Shown here: positions 1 through 6,085 of the stretch, in pieces | Layout of the letters: the number at the start of each line of letters is the position of its first letter | Position numbering within the stretch: the first letter of the stretch is position 1 | Assembly (NCBI GenBank): GCA_934525845.1 | Contig: CAKSZS010000031.1 | Location: 1-28,368 of the forward strand | DNA from: an uncultured Faecalibacterium sp. | Lineage (GTDB): Bacteria; Bacillota; Clostridia; Oscillospirales; Ruminococcaceae | Reading direction: 5' to 3' | Length of the DNA stretch: 28,368 nt | Notes under the pieces: model-generated | What the model saw: the letters and a program-made list of their open reading frames with translations, nothing else | Told to the model about the DNA's origin: nothing | The model's database searches: none | Position numbers and translations under genes: made by a program

Positions 1-160
1 AAGCCTCGTCCAGCTTCTTCACGGTCTTCTGCAGATCGATGATATAGATGCCGTTGCGCTCGGTGAAGATATACTTCTTCATCTTGGGGTTCCAGCGGCG
101 GGTCTGGTGACCGAAGTGCACACCTGCCTCGAGAAGCTGCTTCATAGAAACGACTGCCAT
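1..160 (-). CDS. rpsB: 30S ribosomal protein S2 (partial, N-terminus)
   Basis: Only the first 53 codons are inside the window; the gene continues past the left edge. The translated N-terminus reads MAVVSMKQLLEAGVHFGHQ followed by a TRRWNPKMKKYIF stretch, which is the classic start of bacterial S2, a protein of the 30S subunit that sits between head and body and is needed for S1 binding. The ATG at 158-160 is preceded by GGAGGTATTTTACT, an excellent ribosome binding site. The gene has its own promoter (293-321) and a leader of about 125 bases with two predicted hairpins. In most bacteria tsf follows rpsB; that position is outside the window. Identification is certain; only the length is unknown. 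Confidence 0.97.
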   Translation of the reverse strand, partial: MAVVSMKQLLEAGVHFGHQTRRWNPKMKKYIFTERNGIYIIDLQKTVKKLDEA

Positions 161-209
161 AGTAAAATACCTCCAGATAATTGTTTTGCCTCCGCACACC
201 GTGATCCAT

Positions 210-266
210 GCCCCGTATCGGACGGGGCGGGACTGCCCTCCACTCCCGCGGGAGCACAAAAGGGCA
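210..266 (-). promoter_or_regulatory. Structured 5' leader of rpsB
   Basis: Two adjacent stems lie between the promoter and the ribosome binding site of rpsB. One is GCCCCGT/ACGGGGC-like at 210-228. The other pairs TGCCCT (234-239) with AGGGCA (261-266) around an inner CTCCCGCGGGAG palindrome (243-254). S2 leaders that bind S2 are known in several phyla, so an autoregulatory element is plausible. I saw the stems but did not match them to a known S2-leader consensus. Confidence 0.4.
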
Positions 267-292
267 TAGTGATGCGTGTGTAATGCCTTGTT

Positions 293-321
293 ATCATAGC
301 ATAAAAAGTGCACGGTTGCAA
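293..321 (-). promoter_or_regulatory. Sigma-A promoter of rpsB
   Basis: On the minus strand, TTGCAA (316-321), a 17-base spacer and TATGAT (293-298). The -10 is preceded by TGC, giving an extended -10. The predicted transcript starts near 286 and has a leader of about 125 bases. Confidence 0.75.
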
Positions 322-364
322 GAGTTTTTCTCTGTTTTGTCCAAAAAATTTTCAGGCTTTTCGC

Positions 365-2311
365 TTATTTGCCCGTACCGGACGCCGCAATGCTTTCCAG
401 CCCCATGCGCTTGAGGGCATAGTTCCTGCCGAACATCAGGTCATACTGCAGCATCCACTGCTCCTGGTTCCAGCGCTGCTGGAACGCGGTGGCCTCGGTG
501 GTGGTCGTGCCGTCCCGATTCATCACGACGCCGCGGGTATAGGCGCGGTCGGCCACCCGCAGCTGACGGTTCAGGAACTGGAAGTAGAGCGGCTGTTCCA
601 GGCCGTACAGGTTCATCATCACCGGCGAGATGTCGTAGGCGGCAATGGTGCCCAGATCCACCTGCGCGTCGCTGTAGTTGGACCACATCAGCAGGGTGGT
701 CTGGTGCAGGCGGGGGTCCGCGCTGGAATCGCTGGCATAGCCGGTGGTGGTGTACACGTCGTAGTTGGAATCGATGGGGTTGTAGTGGTCACCCCAGAAC
801 ACCAGGATGACCGGCTCGTCCACCTGGGAGAAGTACTCGGTGAGCCTGCCCAGCATGGCGTCCGCATCCCGGATGCCGGTGGCGAAGTCTTCCAGAGCAC
901 CCACGGTGCTGGGCTTCAGCCCCACCGGATGGGATACGACGTGCACCCGCTCATCGTCCGGGTAGTTGTCCTTATTATAATTGGTATGATTCTGCATGGT
1001 CACCGCGTGCAGGAACACCGGCGCATCGGAAGACGCCTTCATGCTCTCGTACTGCTGGATGATCTGGTCGGCCATGGAGTCGTCGGTGACCAGGCCGCTG
1101 GTCCAGTAATGCCTGCGCACCTTGGTCACGTTGTGCATATCTTCCAGGCTGATGAAATCGTCCAGGCCCAGGTTGGGGTAGGCCTTGTCGCGGCTCCAGT
1201 ACCTGGCCCAGAAGCAGTGCACCGCAGCGGTCTGGTAGCCCTCGGTCTTGAGGTAGCTGGGCAGCGCAAACATGGGCTTGGTGACGTGCTGCTGGTAGGG
1301 CTTGCTGCCGCTGGGCAGGAAGGACACCGAGTAGCCGGTCAAAGCTTCAAACTCCACATCGCAGGTGCCGCCGCCGAAGCTGGGGCTGTAGGCCCGGCCG
1401 GAAGCGCTGGTCTCCTGCAGGGCGTGCAGGTTGGCGGACACATCCGTATCAAAAGTGATGCCGTACTGTTCCAGCTCGGAAACGTCCCAGTAGGACTCAT
1501 CCATCACATAGATGATGGTCGGCTTCTTCACCTGCTCGTCCTCGGCAGTCGTGGCCGCGTAACTGGTGGGGTACAGCGGGCTGGTGGTGAACTTCTGGCT
1601 CTCGTCCACGTTGTCCAGAATGGCATCCACCGCTTCCTCGGAATAGCCCTCCGGCTTATCGATCTCCAGGTTGGCCAGGTTGGTCATAAAGCCGGTGATG
1701 ACGCCGTAGTAGCGGTAATAGCGGTCCTGCATCCAGGCGTCCGGCACGATGCCGATGGCCTTGCAGACTTCCGGCTGCAGAAACACGCCGAAGATCAGCA
1801 GGCACATGGCCGCTGCGGTGGCGGCAGAACCGGCCAGACGGGGCAGCCACCGCTGCTTATGCCGCCCCCGGTACAGGAAAAAGCTGCCCACCGTCAGTGC
1901 CAGCACCGCCGCGACGGACACGATCATGCTGGTCTGGATCTTGATGCCGGCTGCGGATGCCACACCGGCGGCCTCCGACACCTGTGCCAGATCCCAGGGC
2001 AGGAACGGCTCGCCGCGGAGCTGCAGGGTGTAGAAGTTCACTGCACAGGGCGCACAGCCCAAAACTCCCATGACCAGCGTGGACAGCGGCGGCAGACGGA
2101 ACCCCCAGTCCACCAGCAGCCACACCAGATACAGCAGCAGCCAGGCCAGCAGGTAGGCTTCTGCGTGGGGGAAGATCAGGGTCATGAATGTATCAGGGGT
2201 CAGCGAACCGCGGGCGATCCACTCCCCCAGCAGCAGCACGATGAGTGCGCTCAGGATCGGATACGCGATCCGCGCCGCCAGCAGCGGCTTCGGGGTTTTC
2301 AGCGAATTCAT
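365..2311 (-). CDS. LTA synthase family membrane sulfatase-fold protein
   Basis: A 648-residue protein with about five N-terminal membrane segments (within residues 14-180) followed by an extracellular alkaline-phosphatase/sulfatase-fold domain. This is the layout of lipoteichoic acid synthases and related phosphoglycerol transferases, which move glycerol-phosphate from phosphatidylglycerol onto a surface polymer. Candidate catalytic features are the MDESYWD segment (residues 270-276, E272 as metal ligand), the threonine nucleophile in GGGTCDVEFE (T316) and the WGDHY motif (D508, H509), matching the order in LtaS. The longer reading frame starts at 2410. I chose the ATG at 2311 because an AGAGGAAAGG site precedes it, a hydrophobic segment follows, and the promoter (2382-2409) lies inside the longer version. 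Whether the substrate is true LTA, another teichoic polymer or a capsule is not visible from sequence. Confidence 0.85.
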   Translation of the reverse strand: MNSLKTPKPLLAARIAYPILSALIVLLLGEWIARGSLTPDTFMTLIFPHAEAYLLAWLLLYLVWLLVDWGFRLPPLSTLVMGVLGCAPCAVNFYTLQLRGEPFLPWDLAQVSEAAGVASAAGIKIQTSMIVSVAAVLALTVGSFFLYRGRHKQRWLPRLAGSAATAAAMCLLIFGVFLQPEVCKAIGIVPDAWMQDRYYRYYGVITGFMTNLANLEIDKPEGYSEEAVDAILDNVDESQKFTTSPLYPTSYAATTAEDEQVKKPTIIYVMDESYWDVSELEQYGITFDTDVSANLHALQETSASGRAYSPSFGGGTCDVEFEALTGYSVSFLPSGSKPYQQHVTKPMFALPSYLKTEGYQTAAVHCFWARYWSRDKAYPNLGLDDFISLEDMHNVTKVRRHYWTSGLVTDDSMADQIIQQYESMKASSDAPVFLHAVTMQNHTNYNKDNYPDDERVHVVSHPVGLKPSTVGALEDFATGIRDADAMLGRLTEYFSQVDEPVILVFWGDHYNPIDSNYDVYTTTGYASDSSADPRLHQTTLLMWSNYSDAQVDLGTIAAYDISPVMMNLYGLEQPLYFQFLNRQLRVADRAYTRGVVMNRDGTTTTEATAFQQRWNQEQWMLQYDLMFGRNYALKRMGLESIAASGTGK

Positions 2312-2381
2312 GGGAGTTTTCCTTTCCTCTTTTTCGATCGAGCGGCCTTTCTTGGGCCTTTTGCACAAACCTTCTGCGATT

Positions 2382-2409
2382 ATTATAGTCATTTCTCCGA
2401 AAATGTCCA
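2382..2409 (-). promoter_or_regulatory. Promoter of the LTA-synthase-like gene
   Basis: Minus strand TGGACA (2404-2409), 16-base spacer, TATAAT (2382-2387). It lies between ylmC and the chosen ATG at 2311 and supports that start over the longer frame. Confidence 0.65.
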
Positions 2410-2452
2410 CCCCGTTTTTTCAAAAAACTGCCCTCTTTTTTACAATCCGACG

Positions 2453-2749
2453 TCATTCCAGCCCCAGCTTTGCCCGCAGCTGCTGCCAGAAGCCCTGCTT
2501 TGCCGCGGGCGGCTCCGGCAGCGCCGTATGCACCAGGATGGCGTCCGTCCCGATGGTCTCGATCTCCTGCCACGGAATGGTCAGGCTCTCGCCCCGGCCC
2601 AGCAGACCGAACAGCCGGGGGCGTCCCAGCAGGATCAGGCTTTGCAGCCGGGCCGTCGCAGGGTCAAAGGCCAGATCGTCCGCCCGCCCCAGACATACGC
2701 CCTGTTCCAGCTGCACCACTTCTTTCTGGCAAAGTTCCCGGATGGTCAC
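2453..2749 (-). CDS. YlmC/YmxH family PRC-barrel protein
   Basis: A 98-residue protein starting (M)TIRELCQKEVVQLEQG and continuing with a small beta-barrel pattern, typical of the YlmC/YmxH family found in spore-forming Firmicutes. The family has a PRC-barrel fold and no established biochemical role; it is often described as sporulation-related. The upstream in-frame ATG (2794) would add 15 residues absent from the family. I chose the GTG at 2747-2749, which has a GGGGAGAGG-type binding site about 10 bases upstream and places the family's IREL motif at the N-terminus. A short C-terminal tail (residues 78-98) follows the barrel. The LTA-synthase-like gene lies 141 bases downstream behind its own promoter. 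Confidence 0.75.
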   Translation of the reverse strand: MTIRELCQKEVVQLEQGVCLGRADDLAFDPATARLQSLILLGRPRLFGLLGRGESLTIPWQEIETIGTDAILVHTALPEPPAAKQGFWQQLRAKLGLE

Positions 2750-2833
2750 GGCACACGCCCCCTCTCCCCTCACTCTATGCGGCAGCTGCGCCATTTATCC
2801 AAAAAGCAGTGGAAACCGCCCGCCGGGTTGTGG

Positions 2834-2839
2834 TATACT
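2834..2839 (+). promoter_or_regulatory. Extended -10 promoter candidate for the HAD gene
   Basis: TATACT preceded by TGG, 39 bases upstream of the ATG at 2878. No good -35 hexamer is visible at 16-18 bases, so this rests on the extended -10 alone. Confidence 0.45.
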
Positions 2840-2877
2840 GAAGAAGACCCACACAAAAAGAAGCGGAGGCGCTTATC

Positions 2878-3492
2878 ATGTATAAAAGCATTGTATTGGA
2901 TTTGGGCGGCGTGATGGTGGACTTTGATCCCAAGTCCTATCTGGTAGACCGGCTGTGCAGCGCCGAAATGGAAGAAAAGGTCTACGACCTGACCTTCGGC
3001 AGTGAGGAATGGCAGCTGCTGGACGCCGGGCAGATCTCCCGGTTCGAGGGCAGCCACCGGATGCTGGAAAAGGCCCGCGCCGCCGGCTGTGCCTTCGAGG
3101 TGCAGGGCGTGCTGGATGACTGGGTGCACATCCTGCGCCCGCGCCGCCGGATGCTGGAGCTGGTACGCCGCCTGAAAAACCACGGCTACAGCGTCTACTA
3201 CCTGAGCAATCTGCCCCAGGACATTCTGGAGCGCTTTACGGCGCAGGGCCTGTTCGAGCATTTTGACGGCGGGGTGGCCTCCTGTGAGGTGCACATCAAC
3301 AAGCCCGACCCGCGCATCTATCAGGCGCTGCTGGACAAGTATCAGCTGCAGGCCGAGGAATGCGTCTTCATCGATGACCGGCTGGAAAACGTGCAGGCAG
3401 CGTTTGCGCTGGGCTTTGCCGGCATCCAGATGAAGGAGACCGTAGGCACCCTGGTGCGCAGTCTGGCCACCTGCAACGTGACCCTGCGATAA
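2878..3492 (+). CDS. HAD family phosphatase (subfamily IA, YihX-like)
   Basis: A 204-residue cytosolic HAD-superfamily hydrolase. Motif I is VLDLGGVMVD (nucleophile D8), motif II the Ser in YYLSNLP (S110), motif III the Lys in INKPDPRIY (K142), and motif IV FIDDRLEN (D166, D167). A helical cap lies at about residues 18-85. The second motif-I aspartate of most phosphatases is replaced by Gly (DLG). The same substitution occurs in E. coli YihX (glucose-1-phosphate phosphatase) and related proteins, so activity on a sugar phosphate is plausible but the substrate cannot be read from sequence. GGAGG lies 8-12 bases before the ATG. The gene stands alone and ends at a strong terminator (3505-3545). 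Confidence 0.85.
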   Translation: MYKSIVLDLGGVMVDFDPKSYLVDRLCSAEMEEKVYDLTFGSEEWQLLDAGQISRFEGSHRMLEKARAAGCAFEVQGVLDDWVHILRPRRRMLELVRRLKNHGYSVYYLSNLPQDILERFTAQGLFEHFDGGVASCEVHINKPDPRIYQALLDKYQLQAEECVFIDDRLENVQAAFALGFAGIQMKETVGTLVRSLATCNVTLR

Positions 3493-3504
3493 TGCAAAGA
3501 CAGC

Positions 3505-3545
3505 AACAGCCCCCGCCGGAGCACACCGTTCCGGCGGGGGCTGTT
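3505..3545. terminator. Bidirectional terminator
   Basis: Perfect 16-base arms, AACAGCCCCCGCCGGA and its complement, with a 9-base loop, between two convergent genes (HAD + and DUF1540 -). No long T-run is present on either side, but the stem is very stable. Confidence 0.75.
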
Positions 3546-3561
3546 CTGCATCCTGCGAAGG

Positions 3562-3720
3562 TTACTTTTCCTCGTAGTTCTGGCAGTAGTGCGGGGTCTC
3601 CACCTGCTGGGTATTGCAGGTGCACTGCTCGGTCACTTTGATCTGCGGCAGGTCGCATTTGCAGCCGTCCACATTGTGGCAGCAGGCGCAGACATCACAG
3701 GTAACACCGATGTTCTCCAT
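3562..3720 (-). CDS. DUF1540 cysteine-rich small protein
   Basis: A 52-residue protein with nine cysteines (C8, C11, C13, C14, C20, C22, C33, C35, C46), beginning MENIGVTCDVCACCHN and containing CKCDLPQIKV. This spacing fits DUF1540, a small family of clostridia and bacilli presumed to bind a metal; its function is unknown. An alternative ATG at 3724-3726 abuts the AGAGGTG site directly, so the ATG at 3718-3720, six bases from that site, is preferred. The gene follows the YgbA-like gene on the same strand with a 60-base gap and may be co-transcribed with it. Confidence 0.75.
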   Translation of the reverse strand: MENIGVTCDVCACCHNVDGCKCDLPQIKVTEQCTCNTQQVETPHYCQNYEEK

Positions 3721-3780
3721 GTTCATCACCTCTTTGCAGACAGGATGCCCCGCCGCAAACAGGTTTATGCGCACATCGGC

Positions 3781-4134
3781 TCAGGAAGCTTTTGCCTCCC
3801 GCCTGGCTTTGAGGGTCACCGCCAGGTGCCGGATGGACAGCACCGGGTGCACCGGCAGCATCCGGGGGCCGGCCCAGCGCATGACCGCGCGGATCTTTTC
3901 CCGCATTTCCGGCTTGTAGCAGTGCACCTTGCAGGCCGAACAGAAGGTCTTCGTCTCCATGAACGGGCACCGGTCGATGCGGGCCAGGGCGTAGTCCTGC
4001 AGTGCCCGGCACTCCGGGCAGAGGGTTCCTTTGGGGGTGCCGTGCTGCCTGCGGCAGTACAATGCGATCATCTCGCTGACCAGCAGCTTTTCGTCTGCGC
4101 GTTTCTTGTCCAGATTTTTTGCGTTTTCCTGCAT
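3781..4134 (-). CDS. YgbA-family (nitrous oxide-stimulated promoter family) protein
   Basis: A 117-residue protein matching the YgbA_NO family: LCPECRALQDYALARIDRCP, then FCSACKVHCYKPEMREKIR, then RWAGPRMLPVHPVLSIRHL. Seven cysteines (C27, C39, C42, C56, C65, C68, C72) suggest metal or Fe-S binding. In enterobacteria ygbA is under the nitric-oxide sensor NsrR; the exact biochemical role is not settled. GCAGGAGG lies nine bases upstream of the ATG at 4132-4134. The upstream region shared with a doubtful small ORF has a promoter (4420-4448) and a GTTAG palindrome (4363-4382). That links this gene to the neighbouring flavodoxin, which carries the same palindrome, and suggests a common iron or nitrosative stress response. 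Confidence 0.82.
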   Translation of the reverse strand: MQENAKNLDKKRADEKLLVSEMIALYCRRQHGTPKGTLCPECRALQDYALARIDRCPFMETKTFCSACKVHCYKPEMREKIRAVMRWAGPRMLPVHPVLSIRHLAVTLKARREAKAS

Positions 4135-4154
4135 GGGGGCGTTCCTCCTGCTTT

Positions 4155-4259
4155 TCAGCCTTCCTCCCGCCTGCGCCCGGAGCGTATTGCCGCGCGGCGC
4201 ACCGCACTGCGCAAAAACGCAAAGCCCACCGTCACACCAATTGCTGCTGCCACTGCCAT
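4155..4259 (-). CDS. Possible small single-pass membrane protein (doubtful)
   Basis: An open frame of 34 codons from the ATG at 4257-4259, extendable in frame to 4337. It encodes MAVAAAIGVTVGFAFLRS followed by an arginine-rich tail, i.e. one hydrophobic helix with a positive cytoplasmic end. The stop lies 20 bases before the ygbA-like ATG, as in a co-transcribed pair. A weak AAGGCGGTG lies just upstream of the ATG; the longer start has no ribosome binding site. I recognise no family. It may be a real small protein in the leader of the ygbA transcript or an accidental frame. Confidence 0.3.
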   Translation of the reverse strand: MAVAAAIGVTVGFAFLRSAVRRAAIRSGRRREEG

Positions 4260-4362
4260 ATACACCGCCTTTGCAACATCAAAGCGGCAGGAGATTCCGG
4301 ACCGTTCCGTCCGTGATCCCCCGCCGCATGGTTTCATCGTTCTGTGCAGGGCCGTCCGCGAG

Positions 4363-4382
4363 AAGTTAGCAATTTCTAACTT
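4363..4382. promoter_or_regulatory. GTTAG palindrome 1 (upstream of the ygbA-like gene)
   Basis: AAGTTAGCAATTTCTAACTT has perfect 7-base arms with a 6-base centre. It lies 38-57 bases downstream of the -10 element at 4420-4425. The same GTTAG-N6-CTAAC core occurs at 4918-4935 and 4985-5002. It is probably an operator for one regulator; the regulator is not in the window. Confidence 0.65.
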
Positions 4383-4391
4383 TCATTCCTT

Positions 4392-4411
4392 CAAAAATGC
4401 CGTTCACCGGC
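4392..4411 (-). terminator. Short hairpin with T5 downstream of flavodoxin
   Basis: Minus strand GCCG, five-base loop, CGGC, then ATTTTTG. It is a weak intrinsic terminator. It follows the flavodoxin gene but lies after the next promoter (4420-4448), so it could end the flavodoxin transcript or attenuate the ygbA one. Confidence 0.4.
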
Positions 4412-4419
4412 TTCTCTAA

Positions 4420-4448
4420 AGTTTACCGCAGCAAACCCTGTTTGTCAA
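4420..4448 (-). promoter_or_regulatory. Sigma-A promoter upstream of the ygbA-like gene
   Basis: Minus strand TTGACA (4443-4448), 17-base spacer, TAAACT (4420-4425), placed immediately after the flavodoxin stop codon. Confidence 0.7.
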
Positions 4449-4467
4449 GAAAGCTTTTTACCGCTGC

Positions 4468-4890
4468 TTACCAGGCTGCCAGATCTGCGCCCAGCTTGCG
4501 GCAGGCTGCCTGCACATCGTCATCGGGGGTCTCGTTGCAGATCAGGCCCTCACCGCCGAACACCTGTGCGCCGTCGCCCTGTGCGCGCTCCACCCAGTCG
4601 CGCATCCACTGGCCGTCGCCCCAGCCGTAGGAGCCGAACAGTGCGATCTTCTTGCCGTTCAGGCTGCCTTCCAGGTCGGAGAACATGGGCTCGAACTCGC
4701 TCTCCTCCAGCTGCTCGGCACCCATTGCGGGGCAGCCGAATGCCACCACGTCGAACTCGCCCAGCTTGGCGGCGTTCATCTCGCTGCAGGGAACGATGGT
4801 GCCGTTGGCGCCTGCGCCCTCTGCAATGCAGTTTGCCATGGTCTCGGTGTTGCCGGTTGCGCTCCAGAATACGATTGCTACTTTGCTCAT
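4468..4890 (-). CDS. Short-chain flavodoxin
   Basis: A 140-residue flavodoxin: MSKVAIVFWSATGNTETMA with the FMN-phosphate loop SATGNT (residues 10-15), followed by the acidic, aromatic FMN-flanking loops (FGCPAMGAEQLEES and FGSYGWGDGQWM). It is a one-/two-electron carrier that can replace ferredoxin when iron is scarce. The start at 4888-4890 has AGAGGTC eight bases upstream and lies directly before the family's first beta strand; an in-frame ATG at 4914 has no support. The long leader contains a promoter (5009-5037), two copies of a GTTAG palindrome and a hairpin, so this gene is evidently tightly regulated, most simply by iron or redox state. Confidence 0.93.
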   Translation of the reverse strand: MSKVAIVFWSATGNTETMANCIAEGAGANGTIVPCSEMNAAKLGEFDVVAFGCPAMGAEQLEESEFEPMFSDLEGSLNGKKIALFGSYGWGDGQWMRDWVERAQGDGAQVFGGEGLICNETPDDDVQAACRKLGADLAAW

Positions 4891-4917
4891 GTCAGTTGAC
4901 CTCTTTCTGTTCATTTT

Positions 4918-4935
4918 AGTTAGATGTATCTAACT
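4918..4935. promoter_or_regulatory. GTTAG palindrome 2 (flavodoxin leader)
   Basis: AGTTAGATGTATCTAACT has perfect 8-base arms around GT. It is 28 bases upstream of the flavodoxin ATG and downstream of the leader hairpin. Confidence 0.7.
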
Positions 4936-4945
4936 TTCAGCACTG

Positions 4946-4980
4946 TAAAAATGCGTCCGGTTTCGGATGCCGACGCATTT
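4946..4980 (-). terminator. Hairpin with T-run in the flavodoxin leader
   Basis: Arms AAATGCGT and ACGCATTT plus an inner CGG/CCG pairing with one bulged C. On the minus strand the stem is followed by a TTTTT run. It lies between the flavodoxin promoter and ORF, so it is either a terminator for read-through from the DUF1624 gene or an attenuator of flavodoxin. Confidence 0.55.
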
Positions 4981-4984
4981 CTTT

Positions 4985-5002
4985 GGTTAGGCTTTTCTAA
5001 CC
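4985..5002. promoter_or_regulatory. GTTAG palindrome 3 (at the flavodoxin start site)
   Basis: GGTTAGGCTTTTCTAACC has 6-base arms with a 6-base centre. It begins seven bases after the -10 hexamer (5009-5014) and therefore covers the predicted transcription start, a classic repressor position. Confidence 0.7.
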
Positions 5003-5008
5003 ATCATC

Positions 5009-5037
5009 AGGATACCACAGTTCCTCCCGGCTGTCAA
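5009..5037 (-). promoter_or_regulatory. Sigma-A promoter of flavodoxin
   Basis: Minus strand consensus TTGACA (5032-5037), 17-base spacer, TATCCT (5009-5014), located just after the DUF1624 stop codon. Confidence 0.75.
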
Positions 5038-5056
5038 GGGGAAACCTGGAAATTTT

Positions 5057-5818
5057 TCAGCCCCGCACCAGCTGAGAACCCGCCAGCATGATGCCGTAGA
5101 GCACCGGCTGATGCAGCAGGTAGAGCAGCAGCGAATGCCGCCCCAGCCAGCCCAGCGGCACACAGACCGGCCGACGCAGCGGCTCCATGCGGCGCTGCAC
5201 GACGCCGTGCAGATAATACCCTGCCCAGAACAAAAACAGCCAGGGCAGCAGCGGGAAATAATCCGTGGAGAAAAAGCCGTCCGGGAAACAGCCGAAGAAT
5301 GCGGTGAACAGGTTGGCATACAGGGTGCGCGGCAGGAACAGCCGTGCGCGGCCCAGCCCCCAGAATCCCTCCTGCGTATGGTAGGTCAGGGCGAACAGTA
5401 CCGCCGAAATGCCCAGCCCGGCCCCGGCGGGAATCTTTTTCAGCAGCGGGTCCAGCAGGCCCGTCAGCAGCATGGCGCTGCCCAGCAGGGTGAGCACCCC
5501 GAAGATCACCCGGTCTTCCGGCATGAACACCAGTGTCACCGCCGTGACCAGCGCCCCGGCGGCAAACACCCGGGCACCCCGGCGCAGGGGATGCCGCCCC
5601 AGCGGTACACAGAACCCGGACAGCAGGATGAACACCCAGCAGATGGACTGCTGCCACAGATGTCCCGGCCAGCCGGTGTACCACTCCGCCCGCAGGCCGA
5701 ACAGGAAAACCGCGTCCCAGCAGCCATGATAGGCGATCATGCTCAGCAGGTCCAGCCCCCGCAGTTCATCCAGCCGTGCGTAACGCCCCGCCGGGCGGTT
5801 TTGCGTCAAATGCGTCAT
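5057..5818 (-). CDS. DUF1624 / heparan-alpha-glucosaminide N-acetyltransferase-like membrane protein
   Basis: A 253-residue protein with about seven hydrophobic segments. The start of the domain, RYARLDELRGLDLLSMIAYH, and the later SICWVFILLSGF and SLLLYLLHQPVLYG segments match the DUF1624/HGSNAT-related family of membrane acyltransferases. In bacteria the substrate is generally unknown; acylation of a surface glycan is the usual guess. The ATG at 5816-5818 follows AAGGAGGAAAGAGG and lies after a good promoter (5849-5876). The longer frame from 5917 would begin upstream of that promoter. The gene is monocistronic or reads weakly into the flavodoxin leader hairpin. Confidence 0.78.
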   Translation of the reverse strand: MTHLTQNRPAGRYARLDELRGLDLLSMIAYHGCWDAVFLFGLRAEWYTGWPGHLWQQSICWVFILLSGFCVPLGRHPLRRGARVFAAGALVTAVTLVFMPEDRVIFGVLTLLGSAMLLTGLLDPLLKKIPAGAGLGISAVLFALTYHTQEGFWGLGRARLFLPRTLYANLFTAFFGCFPDGFFSTDYFPLLPWLFLFWAGYYLHGVVQRRMEPLRRPVCVPLGWLGRHSLLLYLLHQPVLYGIMLAGSQLVRG

Positions 5819-5848
5819 CCTCTTTCCTCCTTTGCTTCCGACAGGAAA

Positions 5849-5876
5849 AGTATAGCATAAAATCCCGAAAATGCAA
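5849..5876 (-). promoter_or_regulatory. Promoter of the DUF1624 gene
   Basis: Minus strand TTGCAT (5871-5876), 16-base spacer ending TGC, TATACT (5849-5854); extended -10. Confidence 0.7.
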
Positions 5877-5954
5877 AAGGAGACGTTTTTCCCAAAAAAC
5901 AGCCGCCGAACCCGCACAGCACAGCTTCTTTTTGCAAAAATCGGCGTATTTCTC

Positions 5955-5983
5955 TTGTACCCGGCGCGTCTGTGCGGTATAAT
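5955..5983 (+). promoter_or_regulatory. Promoter of the MATE transporter gene
   Basis: TTGTAC (5955-5960), 17-base spacer, TATAAT (5978-5983). The leader to the ATG at 6086 is about 95 bases and contains a tandem repeat (6025-6062). Confidence 0.7.
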
Positions 5984-6024
5984 ATTGTCTTAGCCGCAGA
6001 CCTGCTGCGGATGATTTTTTCGTT

Positions 6025-6062
6025 TTCCACGGTTTCTTTTAAATTCCACGGTTTCTTTTAAA
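6025..6062 (+). repeat. Two exact tandem copies of a 19-base unit
   Basis: TTCCACGGTTTCTTTTAAA occurs twice back to back (6025-6043, 6044-6062) in the 5' leader of the MATE gene, ending five bases before the AAGGAGG site. Confidence 0.9.
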
Positions 6063-6085
6063 TAAGTAAGGAGGCGCATCTCTTC

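Noticed and set aside
308..2914. 868-codon plus-strand frame antisense to the LTA-synthase-like gene and ylmC
   Set aside because: Spans two real genes and a promoter, has no recognisable domain and no binding site at its start.
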